From NCBI RefSeq assembly GCF_024172095.1, contig NZ_JAMZDX010000005.1:682001-746000 (forward strand): 64,000 nucleotides of DNA, in the 5' to 3' direction. The position numbers and the translations under genes were made by a program. Of the stretch, positions 34,248 to 43,659 are shown one piece after another (the first letter of the stretch is position 1; each line of letters starts with the position of its first letter). The DNA is from Kitasatospora cinereorecta. GTDB taxonomy: Bacteria > Actinomycetota > Actinomycetes > Streptomycetales > Streptomycetaceae. The notes beneath the pieces were generated by a model. The model made no database searches and had not been told where the DNA came from. It saw only the letters and a program-made list of their open reading frames with translations.

Positions 34248-36980
34248 TCAGTGGGCGGCGGCCTCCCAGTTGGCGCCGACGCCGACGGAGACGTCGAGCG
34301 GGGCGCGCAGCGGGTAGGCGTCGGCCATCTGCTCGCGGACCAGGGTCTCGACCTGCTCCCGCTCGCCGGGGGCGAGTTCGAGCACGATTTCGTCGTGGAC
34401 CTGGAGCAGCATCCGGGAGGAGAGCTTCGCCTCGGTGAGCGCCCGGTCGACCTTCAGCATCGCGATCTTGACGATGTCGGCGGCCGAGCCCTGGATGGGG
34501 GCGTTGAGGGCCATCCGCTCGGCCATCTCGCGGCGCTGGCGGTTGTCGCTGGTGAGGTCGGGCAGGTAGCGGCGGCGGCCGAGCAGGGTCTCGGTGTAGC
34601 CGACCGCGCGGGCCTCCTCGACGACGTTCTGCAGGTAGTCGCGGACGCCGCCGAAGCGCTCGAAGTAGGTGTCCATCAGGCCCTGCGCCTCGGCGGGCTT
34701 GATGCCGAGCTGCTGGGAGAGGCCGTACGCGGAGAGGCCGTACGCGAGGCCGTAGGACATCGCCTTGATCTTGCGGCGCATCTCGGCGTCGACCCGGTCG
34801 CCGGGGACCTCGAAGACCTGGGAGGCGACGGTGGTGTGCAGGTCCTCGCCGCTGGCGAAGGCCTCGATCAGGGCCGCGTCCTCGGAGAGGTGGGCCATGA
34901 TGCGCAGCTCGATCTGCGAGTAGTCGGCGGTGAGCAGCGACTCGTAGCCCTCGCCGACCACGAAGGCGCGGCGGATGGCGCGGCCCTCCTCGGTGCGGAC
35001 GGGGATGTTCTGCAGGTTGGGGCCTTCGGAGGAGAGCCGGCCGGTGGCGGCGACCATCTGGTTGAAGGTGGTGTGGATCCGGCCCTGCGGGGAGACGGTC
35101 TTGAGCAGGCCCTCGACGGTGGTGCGCAGCTTGGCCTGGTCGCGGTGGCGCAGCAGGATGACCGGCAGTTCGTTGGTGGTCTGGGTGGCGAGCCAGGTGA
35201 GGGCGTCGGCGTCGGTGGTGTAGCCGGTCTTGATCTTCTTGGTCTTGGGCAGGCCGAGCTCGCCGAAGAGGATCTCCTGGAGCTGCTTGGGCGAGCCGAG
35301 GTTGAAGGGGTGGCCGGCGGCGGCGTGGGCCTCCTCGACGCAGCGCTGGATCTCGGCGGCGAACTGGGCCTCCAGGCCTTCCAGCCAGGCCCGGTCGGCG
35401 GCGATGCCGAAGCGCTCCATGCGGGCGAGGAGTTCGGCGATCGGCAGTTCCATGTCGTGGAAGAGGCCGACCGCGCCGACCTCGGCGAGCCGGGTCTCGA
35501 ACAGCGCGGCGAGGTCGAGGATCGCGCGAGCCTGGGTCATCAGGGACCGGGCGCCGGCGGTGGTGTCCTCCTCCTCGGCGTCGAAGGAGAGCTGGCCGGT
35601 CTCGACCTCGGCGGCGGGCGCCAGCGAGCGGGCCAGGTACTCCTCGGCGAGCACGTCGAGGGTGAAGGTGCGGCGGCCGGGCTTCTCCAGGTAGGCGGCG
35701 AGGGCGGTGTCGGCGGCGACACCGGCGATCTGCCAGCCCTGCTCGGCGAAGGCCCGCATGACGTGCTTGGCGATGTGCAGCGCCTTGGGACGGGTGGGGT
35801 CGGCGAGCCAGTCGGTGAGGGCGCGGTCGTCCGCCTCCTCCAGGCCGGCCGGGTCGAACCAGGCGGCGGTGTCGGCGGTGGCGAGCGCGATCTCCTGGAC
35901 GCGGCCGGCGCCGAGCGCCCACTCGTAGACGGCGGCGACGGCGACCAGGCCCTTGCCGTGCTCGTCGAGCCAGGCGGCGAGCGCGCCGGGGACGGTGAGC
36001 AGCTCGCCGTCGACCTCCGGGCCGGGGGCGGCCGAGGTTTCGGCGGCGGTCTCGGCGCCGGCCGGGTCGATGCCGTGGACCCGCTCGCGGAAGTTGGGGT
36101 TGCGGAACTCCAGCGCCTCCATGATCCGGCCGACGGCCTCCCGGTCGAACGCGCCGCGGGCCAGCTCGGGCACGCCGAGCGGCAGTTCGACGTCGCGGAC
36201 CAGTTCGGTGAGGACGCGGTTGCGCTTGACCGAGTCGAGGTGCTCGCGGAGCTTCTCGCCGATCTTGCCCTTGACCTCGTCGGCGCGGGTGACCAGTTCG
36301 TCGAAGGAGCCGAACTGGTTGACCCACTTGGCGGCGGTCTTCTCGCCGACGCCGGGGATGCCGGGCAGGTTGTCGGACGGGTCGCCGCGCAGCGCGGCCA
36401 GGTCCGGGTACTGGCGCGGGGTGACGCCGTACTTCTCCTGGACCTTCTCCGGGGTGTAGCGGGTGAGCTCGGAGACGCCCTTGGTCGGGTAGAGCACGGT
36501 GGTGTGCTCGCTGACCAGCTGGAGCGAGTCCCGGTCGCCGGTGACGATCAGGACCTCGAAGCCGGCCGCCTCGGCGGCGGTGGCCAGCGTGGCGATGATG
36601 TCGTCGGCCTCGAAGCCCTCGACGGTCAGCCGGGGGATGCTCATCGCGTCGAGCAGTTCGCCGATCAGCGGGACCTGGCTGCGGAACTCGTCCGGCGTCT
36701 TGGCGCGGTTGGCCTTGTAGTCGGGGAACTCGGCGGAGCGGAAGGTCTGCCGGGAGAGGTCGAAGGCGACCGCGAGGTGGGTGGGCCGCTCGTCCCGCAC
36801 GGTGTTGGCGAGCATCGAGGCGAATCCGTAGACCGCGTTGGTCGGCTGGCCGGTGGTGGTGTTGAAGTTCTCCACGGGCAGGGCGTAGAAGGCCCGGTAG
36901 GCCATCGAATGCCCGTCGAGCAGCATCAGCCGGGGCCGGTCGCCCGTACTCTTGCCTGCACTCTGCGTAGCCACGTCCAC
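34248..36980 (-). CDS. polA: DNA polymerase I
   Basis: This ~910-residue enzyme has an N-terminal 5' nuclease domain (LMLLDGHSMAYRAFYAL, FEADDIIATLA, VTGDRDSLQLV, GDPSDNLPGIPGVGEKTA), a middle exonuclease-like domain and the C-terminal polymerase domain. Polymerase motif A is TADYSQIELRIMAHLS, motif B RRKIKAMSYGLAYGLSAYGL and motif C QVHDEIVLE (about 860-868). The middle domain lacks the DxE and later aspartates of a working proofreading exonuclease, as in other actinobacteria. GTG at 36980 follows AGGA at five bases; a second GTG at 36974 is possible. It is divergent from the thioesterase gene. Confidence 0.96.
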   Translation of the reverse strand: MDVATQSAGKSTGDRPRLMLLDGHSMAYRAFYALPVENFNTTTGQPTNAVYGFASMLANTVRDERPTHLAVAFDLSRQTFRSAEFPDYKANRAKTPDEFRSQVPLIGELLDAMSIPRLTVEGFEADDIIATLATAAEAAGFEVLIVTGDRDSLQLVSEHTTVLYPTKGVSELTRYTPEKVQEKYGVTPRQYPDLAALRGDPSDNLPGIPGVGEKTAAKWVNQFGSFDELVTRADEVKGKIGEKLREHLDSVKRNRVLTELVRDVELPLGVPELARGAFDREAVGRIMEALEFRNPNFRERVHGIDPAGAETAAETSAAPGPEVDGELLTVPGALAAWLDEHGKGLVAVAAVYEWALGAGRVQEIALATADTAAWFDPAGLEEADDRALTDWLADPTRPKALHIAKHVMRAFAEQGWQIAGVAADTALAAYLEKPGRRTFTLDVLAEEYLARSLAPAAEVETGQLSFDAEEEDTTAGARSLMTQARAILDLAALFETRLAEVGAVGLFHDMELPIAELLARMERFGIAADRAWLEGLEAQFAAEIQRCVEEAHAAAGHPFNLGSPKQLQEILFGELGLPKTKKIKTGYTTDADALTWLATQTTNELPVILLRHRDQAKLRTTVEGLLKTVSPQGRIHTTFNQMVAATGRLSSEGPNLQNIPVRTEEGRAIRRAFVVGEGYESLLTADYSQIELRIMAHLSEDAALIEAFASGEDLHTTVASQVFEVPGDRVDAEMRRKIKAMSYGLAYGLSAYGLSQQLGIKPAEAQGLMDTYFERFGGVRDYLQNVVEEARAVGYTETLLGRRRYLPDLTSDNRQRREMAERMALNAPIQGSAADIVKIAMLKVDRALTEAKLSSRMLLQVHDEIVLELAPGEREQVETLVREQMADAYPLRAPLDVSVGVGANWEAAAH

Positions 36981-37131
36981 GTCCGTCCTGCCGGTTCCAC
37001 TGCCAGCCCCGATCCTAGGGCCCGGCACGGACAACGGGCGCAAGGACGCAAACCGCCCGTCCTACCGGCGGGTACCCGGCCGTACGATCAAGGGGACACG
37101 ACGACGTGATCCCTCAAGCGGCAGGAGCACC

Positions 37132-37584
37132 ATGACCGACGCGGCCCCCGTTTTCAACGTGCCCCAGGACGTCCTCGACCACTTCGCCAAGCTCGGGGTG
37201 ACCGCGGAGACCTTCTCCGGCGGCCACCTCGGCGACAAGCTCGGCATCCGGATCGTCGAGGCCTCGCCGGACCGGGTGGTCGCCACCATGCCGGTCGAGG
37301 GCAACCAGCAGCCGTACGGGCTGCTGCACGGCGGCGCCTCGGCGGCGCTGGCGGAGACCATCGGGTCGATCGGGGCGATGCTGCACGCCGGCCCGGGCCG
37401 GTACGCGGTCGGGGTGGACCTGAACGCCACCCACCACCGCTCGGCGATGTCCGGCCTGGTCACGGGCGTGGCGACGGCGGTGTTCAAGGGCCGCACCGCG
37501 GCCACCTACGAGATCGCGATCACCGACGACACCGGCAAGCGGATCACCAGCTGCCGGCTCACCTGCATGCTGCGGGACCTGTAA
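37132..37584 (+). CDS. Hotdog-fold thioesterase (PaaI/YbgC-like)
   Basis: This 150-residue hotdog-fold acyl-CoA thioesterase has the segment QQPYGLLHGGASAALAETIGSIG with the family's HGG motif and ends in the usual beta-rich half. PaaI-type enzymes hydrolyse aryl- or acyl-CoA esters in the cytoplasm. AGGAG lies four bases before the ATG, a strong ribosome site. It is divergent from polA with about 150 bases between them. Confidence 0.9.
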   Translation: MTDAAPVFNVPQDVLDHFAKLGVTAETFSGGHLGDKLGIRIVEASPDRVVATMPVEGNQQPYGLLHGGASAALAETIGSIGAMLHAGPGRYAVGVDLNATHHRSAMSGLVTGVATAVFKGRTAATYEIAITDDTGKRITSCRLTCMLRDL

Positions 37585-37659
37585 CCGAAGCGCGCTCCGC
37601 CCCCTGGTTTGGCCGGTCCCGGACAGGGGCACTCCTCGGCTGGACGAGGGGGCGGTGGC

Positions 37660-38262
37660 GTGTCCGGAGAGGGTGAACGGCCGAGCGGGGCCCACGGGTT
37701 CCTCGGTCCGGTGGAGGCCGGTTCGGGGTCGTCCGCCCCGCTGCCGCCGCTGCGCCCGCACCCGTCGGTGCTGACCCACCGTCAGAAGTACCTGCTGACC
37801 GCGGTGCTGATCGCCCTGGGCGCCCTGTGGGCCGCGCACCACGCGGCCGGCCACCGGCCCGACGTCGCGGCCAACTCCCCTCCGCCGTACCCCTCGCAGG
37901 CGGCCCGGTTCGGTTACGCGGGCCCGGCTCCGCGCGGCGACGAGGCGTTCGCGCTGCGGCTGGAGGCGTACAACCTGTCGAAGGCGCCGCTGGAGGTGCT
38001 GGACGTCAGCCAGGGCTACCGCGGGATCTCCGTGCTGGTCACCGGGGGCCTGCCGCGGACTGTCGCGCCGGGGCAGAGCGTCGAGCTGCTGGTGGCCCTG
38101 CACGTGACCGACTGCTCGGCCGCGCCGGCCGACGCGGAACTGCCCTTCCTGGATGTAACGCTGCGTAACACGCGCGCCATGGAGACGGTCAGCCAGATCC
38201 TCGGCGACGCCTACGCGCACGACCTCTCCGCGAGCCTGCACCAGGCCTGTCCGAATTCCTGA
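37660..38262 (+). CDS. Hypothetical protein with single N-terminal membrane anchor
   Basis: This 200-residue protein has a Gly/Ser/Pro-rich cytoplasmic start, one membrane segment (YLLTAVLIALGALWAAHHAA, about 45-64) and an extracytoplasmic domain of about 130 residues. Two cysteines (VTDCSA and the C-terminal QACPNS) could form a disulfide. I do not recognise the fold; the pattern of alternating hydrophobic strands suggests a small beta domain. GTG at 37660 is preceded by a GAGGGGG stretch. It lies between the thioesterase gene and the liv operon; no function is inferred. Confidence 0.65.
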   Translation: MSGEGERPSGAHGFLGPVEAGSGSSAPLPPLRPHPSVLTHRQKYLLTAVLIALGALWAAHHAAGHRPDVAANSPPPYPSQAARFGYAGPAPRGDEAFALRLEAYNLSKAPLEVLDVSQGYRGISVLVTGGLPRTVAPGQSVELLVALHVTDCSAAPADAELPFLDVTLRNTRAMETVSQILGDAYAHDLSASLHQACPNS

Positions 38263-38604
38263 TTTTCGGACACGCGTGACCGCTCTGACCAGGTCGAACG
38301 CTCTCGTCCGATTATCGGATATCCCTTCGATGACCAGGAGTTTGCATCAGGCACTCTTCCACGCAGCGAGACGAGAGCCGGAATCCAGGCCTCCAAAGGG
38401 CCCGGATGACCACCATGTGAGATTTCTTCCGGGGGTGCTCATAACAAGAGAATCACAGCATGTCCGGACCCACTGCCCCCGCCGCCGAAGCCGGTTTAGA
38501 GTCACGGCCAGTCACCGCGCCAACGGATTGGGCCTGGCCCCAGCGCGCGACCCGGCACCGCCTTTTCCTGGCGCGGTGTCTTCCTGATCCAGAAGGGGAC
38601 CCTC
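38263..38604. promoter_or_regulatory. Upstream region of the liv operon
   Basis: This 342-base gap contains no gene. It must hold the livK promoter. A 13-base palindrome TCCGAT-T-ATCGGA lies at 38307-38319, and AT-richer DNA at 38400-38465 and TAGAGT near 38497 are possible promoter parts. I could not pair a -35 with it. GAAGGGG lies before the GTG start of livK. Confidence 0.45.
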
Positions 38605-39834
38605 GTGCGTAAGAGTTCACTGCTTGTCGTGAGCATTGCAGTCACCGGAGCGCTCACCCTCTCCGCCTGCGGCTCGCGCGGTGAGAAGTCCGGATCCGAG
38701 AACGCCGGCGGCGGCACCAAGGTCGTCATCGGCGTCGACGCGCCGCTCACCGGCAAGCTCTCCGCCCTCGGCCTCGGCATCAAGAACTCGGTCGACCTGG
38801 CCGTGCAGAAGGCCAACAAGGAGAAGACCGTCCCCGGCGTCACCTTCGAGGTCCAGGGCCTCGACGACCAGGCCAACCCGACCTCCGGTCAGCAGAACGC
38901 CACCAAGCTGGTCGGCGACAAGACCGTCCTCGGCGTCGTCGGCCCGCTGAACTCCTCGGTGTCGCTGACCATGCAGAAGGTCTTCAACGACGCCAAGCTG
39001 GCCCAGGTCTCCCCGGCCAACACCAACCCGCAGCTGAGCCTCGGCCCGGACTGGGGCACCGGCAAGTTCGCCCGCCCGTACGCCTCGTACTTCCGCACCG
39101 CCACCACCGACGTGGTCCAGGGCAAGTTCGCCGCCCAGTACCTCTACAACGACGCCAAGAAGACCAAGGTCTTCGTCATCGACGACAAGAAGACCTACGG
39201 CGCGGGCCTCGCGAACATCTTCCAGGAGGAGTTCAAGAAGCTCGGCGGCACCGTCGTCGGCGCCGACCACATCAACCCGGACGACAAGGACTTCTCCGCC
39301 GTCGCCACCAAGGTCAAGGCCTCCGGCGCCGACTCCGTCTACTACGGCGGCGAGTACCCCGAGGGCGGCCCGCTGACCGACCAGATCAAGAAGGCCGGCG
39401 CCCAGATCCCGCTGTTCGGCGGCGACGGCCTGTACGACGACGAGTTCATCAAGCTGTCGAACAACAACAGCAACGGCGACCTCGCCACCTCCGTCGGCGC
39501 CCCGGTCGAGGAGCTCGACTCCGCCAAGGCCTTCATCGCCGACTACAAGGCGGCCGGCTACAAGGACCCGTACGCGGCCTACGGCGGCTACTCCTACGAC
39601 GCCGCCTGGTCGATCATCGAGGCCGTCAAGGCCACCGTCGCCGCCAACGGCGGCAAGGTCCCGGACGACGCCCGCGCCAAGGTCATCGACGCCCTGAGCA
39701 AGGTCTCCTTCGACGGCGTGACCGGCAAGGTCTCCTTCGACCAGTACGGCGACACCAGCAACAAGCAGCTGACCGTCTACACGGTCAAGGACAACAAGTG
39801 GGTCTCCGTGAAGAGCGGCACCTACACCGGCTGA
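38605..39834 (+). CDS. livK: Branched-chain amino acid ABC transporter, substrate-binding lipoprotein
   Basis: This 409-residue lipoprotein has a signal ending in LSAC, with C22 the lipidated cysteine. The mature part is a periplasmic-binding-protein type I fold (VVIGVDAPLTGKLSALGLGI, GVVGPLNSSVSLTMQKVF). It captures leucine, isoleucine, valine or related amino acids and delivers them to LivHM. Codon use is very biased, as for an abundant protein. The GTG start and following hairpin suggest that this gene is expressed more than the rest of the operon. Confidence 0.93.
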   Translation: MRKSSLLVVSIAVTGALTLSACGSRGEKSGSENAGGGTKVVIGVDAPLTGKLSALGLGIKNSVDLAVQKANKEKTVPGVTFEVQGLDDQANPTSGQQNATKLVGDKTVLGVVGPLNSSVSLTMQKVFNDAKLAQVSPANTNPQLSLGPDWGTGKFARPYASYFRTATTDVVQGKFAAQYLYNDAKKTKVFVIDDKKTYGAGLANIFQEEFKKLGGTVVGADHINPDDKDFSAVATKVKASGADSVYYGGEYPEGGPLTDQIKKAGAQIPLFGGDGLYDDEFIKLSNNNSNGDLATSVGAPVEELDSAKAFIADYKAAGYKDPYAAYGGYSYDAAWSIIEAVKATVAANGGKVPDDARAKVIDALSKVSFDGVTGKVSFDQYGDTSNKQLTVYTVKDNKWVSVKSGTYTG

Positions 39835-39866
39835 CCTCGCACCGCCGGTAACCAGCGCTAGACCCG

Positions 39867-39898
39867 GGCGGGGGGTGCCAAGAGCGCCCCCCGCCTTT
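39867..39898 (+). terminator. Hairpin with T-run between livK and livH (attenuator)
   Basis: GGCGGGGGGTGC pairs with GCGCCCCCCGCC and is followed by TTT. Lying inside the operon after the binding-protein gene, it probably stops part of the transcripts so that LivK is made in excess over the membrane components. Confidence 0.75.
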
Positions 39899-39926
39899 CC
39901 ATTCCCCCATCCCACGGAGGCTTGCG

Positions 39927-40856
39927 GTGCACGAACTGCCGCAAAACCTGGCCAACGGCCTGATGCTCGGGCTGATGTACGGCCTGATCGCCGTCGGCTA
40001 CACGATGGTCTACGGCATCGTCCAGCTCATCAACTTCGCCCATGGCGAGATCTTCATGATCGGCGGGTTCGGCGCCCTCACCGCCTACCTCGCCCTCCCC
40101 TCCGGCACCTCGCTGTGGCTGGCCCTGCCCGTCATGCTCGTCGGCGGCGTCATCGCCTCCGTCCTGGTCGCCACCGGAGCCGAGCGCTTCGCGTACCGCC
40201 CGCTGCGCACCGCACCGCGCCTCGCCCCGCTGATCACCGCGATCGGCCTGTCGATCGCCCTGCAGCAGGTCGTCTGGGCGTTCTACCCGGGTGCCAAGAA
40301 GGCCCGCACCTTCCCGCAGTTCCACGGCAACCCGATCGACCTCGGCGCCTTCCAGCTGCAGCGCAACGACATCTTCCTGCTGATCGCCGCGCCGCTGTGC
40401 ATGCTCATCCTGGCCTCGTTCGTCCGCCTGACCCGCACCGGCCGCGCCATGCAGGCCACCGCGCAGGACCCGGACACCGCCAAGCTGATGGGCATCAACA
40501 CCGACCGCATCATCGTGGTCGCGTTCGCCCTCGGCGCGGCCTTCGCCGCCGTCGCCGCCGTCGCCCACGGTCTCCGCTACGGCCAGGTCGACTTCATGAT
40601 GGGCTTCATCGCGGGTCTCAAGGCCTTCACCGCCGCGGTCCTCGGCGGCATCGGCAACATCTACGGCGCCATGCTCGGCGGGCTGGTCCTCGGGATCGCC
40701 GAGTCGCTGGCCACCGCGTACATCCAGAACGTTCCCGGCATGCACCAGCTCGGCGGCGCCGGCTGGGCCAACGTCTGGGCGTTCGTCCTTCTCATCGTCG
40801 TCCTGCTCGTCAGACCACAGGGTCTGTTGGGCGAGCGCGTCGCAGACCGGGCGTGA
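39927..40856 (+). CDS. livH: Branched-chain amino acid ABC transporter permease LivH
   Basis: This 309-residue permease has about eight hydrophobic segments, the LivH N-terminal pattern LMYGLIAVGYTMVYGIVQLINFAHGE, and the coupling-loop region with AQDPDTAKLMGINTDRII. GTG at 39927 follows CGGAGGC. livM starts five bases after its stop. Confidence 0.93.
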   Translation: MHELPQNLANGLMLGLMYGLIAVGYTMVYGIVQLINFAHGEIFMIGGFGALTAYLALPSGTSLWLALPVMLVGGVIASVLVATGAERFAYRPLRTAPRLAPLITAIGLSIALQQVVWAFYPGAKKARTFPQFHGNPIDLGAFQLQRNDIFLLIAAPLCMLILASFVRLTRTGRAMQATAQDPDTAKLMGINTDRIIVVAFALGAAFAAVAAVAHGLRYGQVDFMMGFIAGLKAFTAAVLGGIGNIYGAMLGGLVLGIAESLATAYIQNVPGMHQLGGAGWANVWAFVLLIVVLLVRPQGLLGERVADRA

Positions 40857-40861
40857 GGCCA

Positions 40862-42808
40862 ATGACCACCAAGACCCACGAGACCACCCCCGTCCTCCCG
40901 CTGCCCGAGGGCGTGGCCCGCGCCGTCGCGCTCGTCGGCGGTGTCATAGCGGCCGCCTCCGCCATGATGTCCTGGACCTGGACCAGCGACTTCCCCGGCG
41001 ACCTCACCTACTACGGCTCCCCGGCCGGCCTGCAGTGGCTCGCCCTGGTCGGCGGCGCGCTCACCGCGCTGCTCGTCCTCGGCTCCTACGGCACCCCCGG
41101 CATCCGCTGGATCAGCCCCTCCGGCGGCAAGAACGGCATCCTGTTCGCCGCGCTCGGCACCATGGCGGTCTGCTGGTACACCGTCGCCGCCATCTCCATC
41201 CAGCTCGGCGGCCTCGCCAACCTGGAGCCCGGCGGCTGGGTCGCCGCGATCGGCTCGCTGATCGCCGTCCTCGGCGCCCTCGGCCTGCCGCTCGACCGCC
41301 GCCTCACCGTCAAGCAGCCCACCGTGCAGTGGTGGTGGTACGCCGTCGCGGCCGCCTCCGTCCTGTTCTGGTTCGGCCTCGACCAGGGCTGGGTCCTCGT
41401 CGCCATCCCCGACGGCATCGAGGACATCTTCACCACCAACACCTGGTTCTTCCTGACCCTCCCGGCCGCCATCCTGCTGTTCAAGGGCTGGCTGCTGCTG
41501 GACAAGGCGCTGCGGATCGGCCGCATCGAGCGCCCGCTCCCGGCAGTGCGCGAGCTGTCGTCCTGGATCGAGATCCTGCTGATCGCCGGGATCTTCGCGG
41601 TCGGCCTGGCCGCCGTCACCTTCGGCGTCTCCGCCGAGTACGGCGAGCTGTTCGTCGGCTACCTGCTGCTGATCGGCTTCGCCACCGCCGCGCTCAACTC
41701 CTCCGGCCTGCTGGCCCGGATCCGCGACCTGACCGCCAAGCACCGCGCGGTCACCACCGGCGGCGCGTTCGCCGCCGCGGGCGCCTTCCCCTTCACCCAG
41801 AGCAGCGACACCTACACGCTGATCGCGGTCAACATCCTGATCTTCGCCACCGTCGCCCTCGGCCTCAACGTCGTGGTCGGCCTGGCCGGTCTGCTCGACC
41901 TCGGCTACGTCGCCTTCCTCGGCGTCGGCGCCTACGCCGCCGCCCTGGTCTCCGGCTCGCCGTTCTCGGTCTTCCGCGGCGTGCACCTGCCCTTCCCGAT
42001 CGCCGTCCTGATCGGCGCCCTCGCGGCCCTGGTCTTCGGCGTGGTCATCGGCGCGCCGACCCTCCGACTGCGCGGCGACTACCTCGCCATCGTCACCCTC
42101 GGCTTCGGTGAGATCTTCCGGATCACCATGAACAACATGGACGGCAACTCCGGCCCCAGCCTCACCAACGGCCCCAACGGCATCGCCGCGATCCCGGACG
42201 TCACCATGTTCGGCTTCGACTTCGGCAAGAGCCACAACATCCTCGGCATCGAGCTCGGCAAGTTCGGCAACTACCTGCTGCTGATGCTGGTCGCCACCGC
42301 CATCGTGGTCACCGTCTTCAGCCGGGTCTCCGACTCCCGGATCGGCCGCGCCTGGGTCGCCATCCGCGAGGACGAGACCGCCGCCGAGGCCATGGGCATC
42401 AACGGCTTCCGGGTCAAGCTGATCGCCTTCGCGCTCGGCGCCACCCTGGCCGGCCTCGCCGGCGCCGTCCAGGCCCACGTGGCCAGCGCCGTCTCCCCCG
42501 ACCAGTACCTGTTCGCCGGCGCGGTGCCGCCCAACTCGGCCTTCCTGCTCGCCGCGGTCATCCTCGGCGGCATGGGCACCATCAGCGGCCCGCTGGTCGG
42601 CGCGGCGATGCTCTTCCTGATCCCCGCCAAGCTGCAGTTCCTGCAGTCGTACCAGCTGCTCGCCTTCGGCGTCGCGCTCATCCTGCTGATGCGCTTCCGC
42701 CCCGAGGGCCTGATCGCCAGCCGGCGGCAGAAGCTCGAGTACCACGAGGCGGACATCCCCGCCCAGGCCTCGCCGACCGACGACGCACTCTCCAAGGCAG
42801 GGGCGTGA
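40862..42808 (+). CDS. livM: Branched-chain amino acid ABC transporter permease LivM, with long N-terminal extension
   Basis: This 648-residue permease is much longer than the ~420-residue enterobacterial LivM. The C-terminal ~360 residues are the LivM core (NVVVGLAGLLDLGYVAFLGV, LRLRGDYLAIVTLGFGEI, AWVAIREDETAAEAMGINGF). The first ~270 residues add several further hydrophobic segments and a Trp-rich loop (VQWWWYAVAAASVLFWFG). Similar extensions are, as far as I recall, usual in streptomycetes. The stop overlaps the livG start (GTGA). Confidence 0.9.
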   Translation: MTTKTHETTPVLPLPEGVARAVALVGGVIAAASAMMSWTWTSDFPGDLTYYGSPAGLQWLALVGGALTALLVLGSYGTPGIRWISPSGGKNGILFAALGTMAVCWYTVAAISIQLGGLANLEPGGWVAAIGSLIAVLGALGLPLDRRLTVKQPTVQWWWYAVAAASVLFWFGLDQGWVLVAIPDGIEDIFTTNTWFFLTLPAAILLFKGWLLLDKALRIGRIERPLPAVRELSSWIEILLIAGIFAVGLAAVTFGVSAEYGELFVGYLLLIGFATAALNSSGLLARIRDLTAKHRAVTTGGAFAAAGAFPFTQSSDTYTLIAVNILIFATVALGLNVVVGLAGLLDLGYVAFLGVGAYAAALVSGSPFSVFRGVHLPFPIAVLIGALAALVFGVVIGAPTLRLRGDYLAIVTLGFGEIFRITMNNMDGNSGPSLTNGPNGIAAIPDVTMFGFDFGKSHNILGIELGKFGNYLLLMLVATAIVVTVFSRVSDSRIGRAWVAIREDETAAEAMGINGFRVKLIAFALGATLAGLAGAVQAHVASAVSPDQYLFAGAVPPNSAFLLAAVILGGMGTISGPLVGAAMLFLIPAKLQFLQSYQLLAFGVALILLMRFRPEGLIASRRQKLEYHEADIPAQASPTDDALSKAGA

Positions 42809-43659
42809 ACACCCAGATGACCACCGACACCGCCCCCACCACCACCGCCAAGCCGGTCCTCCAGGCCTCCGGCGTCGTGATGCGCTTCGGCGGCCTCACC
42901 GCCGTCAACAACGTCGACCTCACCGTCGGCGAAGGCGAGATCGTCGGCCTGATCGGCCCCAACGGCGCCGGCAAGACCACCTTCTTCAACTGCCTCACCG
43001 GCCTGTACGTCCCCACCGAGGGCACGGTGACGTACAAGGGCACGGTCCTGCCGCCCAAGCCGCACCTGGTCACCCAGGCCGGCATCGCCCGCACCTTCCA
43101 GAACATCCGGCTGTTCGCCAACATGACCGTCCTGGAGAACGTCCTGGTCGGCCGGCACACCCGGACCAACGAAGGCCTGTTCTCCGCCATCCTGCGCGGC
43201 CCCGGCTACAAGCGCGCCGAGGCCGAGAGCCGCGAGAAGGCCATGGAACTCCTGGAGTTCTGCGGACTGGCCAACAAGGCCCAGCACCTCGCCCGCAACC
43301 TCCCCTACGGCGAGCAGCGCAAGCTCGAGATCGCCCGCGCCCTCGCCAGCGAGCCCGGCGTGCTGCTGCTCGACGAGCCCACCGCCGGCATGAACCCCCA
43401 GGAGACCCGCGCCGCCGAGGAGCTGGTCTTCGCGATCCGCGACAAGGGGATCGCCATCCTGGTCATCGAGCACGACATGAAGTTCATCTTCAACCTGTGC
43501 GACCGCACCGCCGTGCTCGTCCAGGGCCAGAAGATCGTCGAGGGCGACAAGGAGACCGTCCAGAACGACGAGCGCGTCATCACCGCCTACCTCGGCGCCC
43601 CGCTCGAAGGCGCCGCCGAAGGCACCAGCACCACCGCCGGTACGGAGGACGACCAGTGA
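42805..43659 (+). CDS. livG: Branched-chain amino acid ABC transporter ATP-binding protein LivG
   Basis: This 284-residue ATPase has Walker A GPNGAGKTTFF, the LivG-type ARTFQNIRLFANMTVLENV, the signature region NLPYGEQRKLEIARAL (LPYGE in place of LSGGQ, normal for LivG), Walker B VLLLDEPTAGMNP and the switch histidine in VIEHDM. The GTG start overlaps livM. A Thr/Ala-rich tail of about 20 residues ends the protein. Confidence 0.94.
   Translation: MNTQMTTDTAPTTTAKPVLQASGVVMRFGGLTAVNNVDLTVGEGEIVGLIGPNGAGKTTFFNCLTGLYVPTEGTVTYKGTVLPPKPHLVTQAGIARTFQNIRLFANMTVLENVLVGRHTRTNEGLFSAILRGPGYKRAEAESREKAMELLEFCGLANKAQHLARNLPYGEQRKLEIARALASEPGVLLLDEPTAGMNPQETRAAEELVFAIRDKGIAILVIEHDMKFIFNLCDRTAVLVQGQKIVEGDKETVQNDERVITAYLGAPLEGAAEGTSTTAGTEDDQ

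Noticed and set aside
28501..36327. A minus-strand open frame of about 2600 codons
   Set aside because: It overlaps rpsA, hrpB, the MFS gene and polA in another frame and has only Arg/Gly/Pro-rich sequence; such shadows are usual in very GC-rich DNA.
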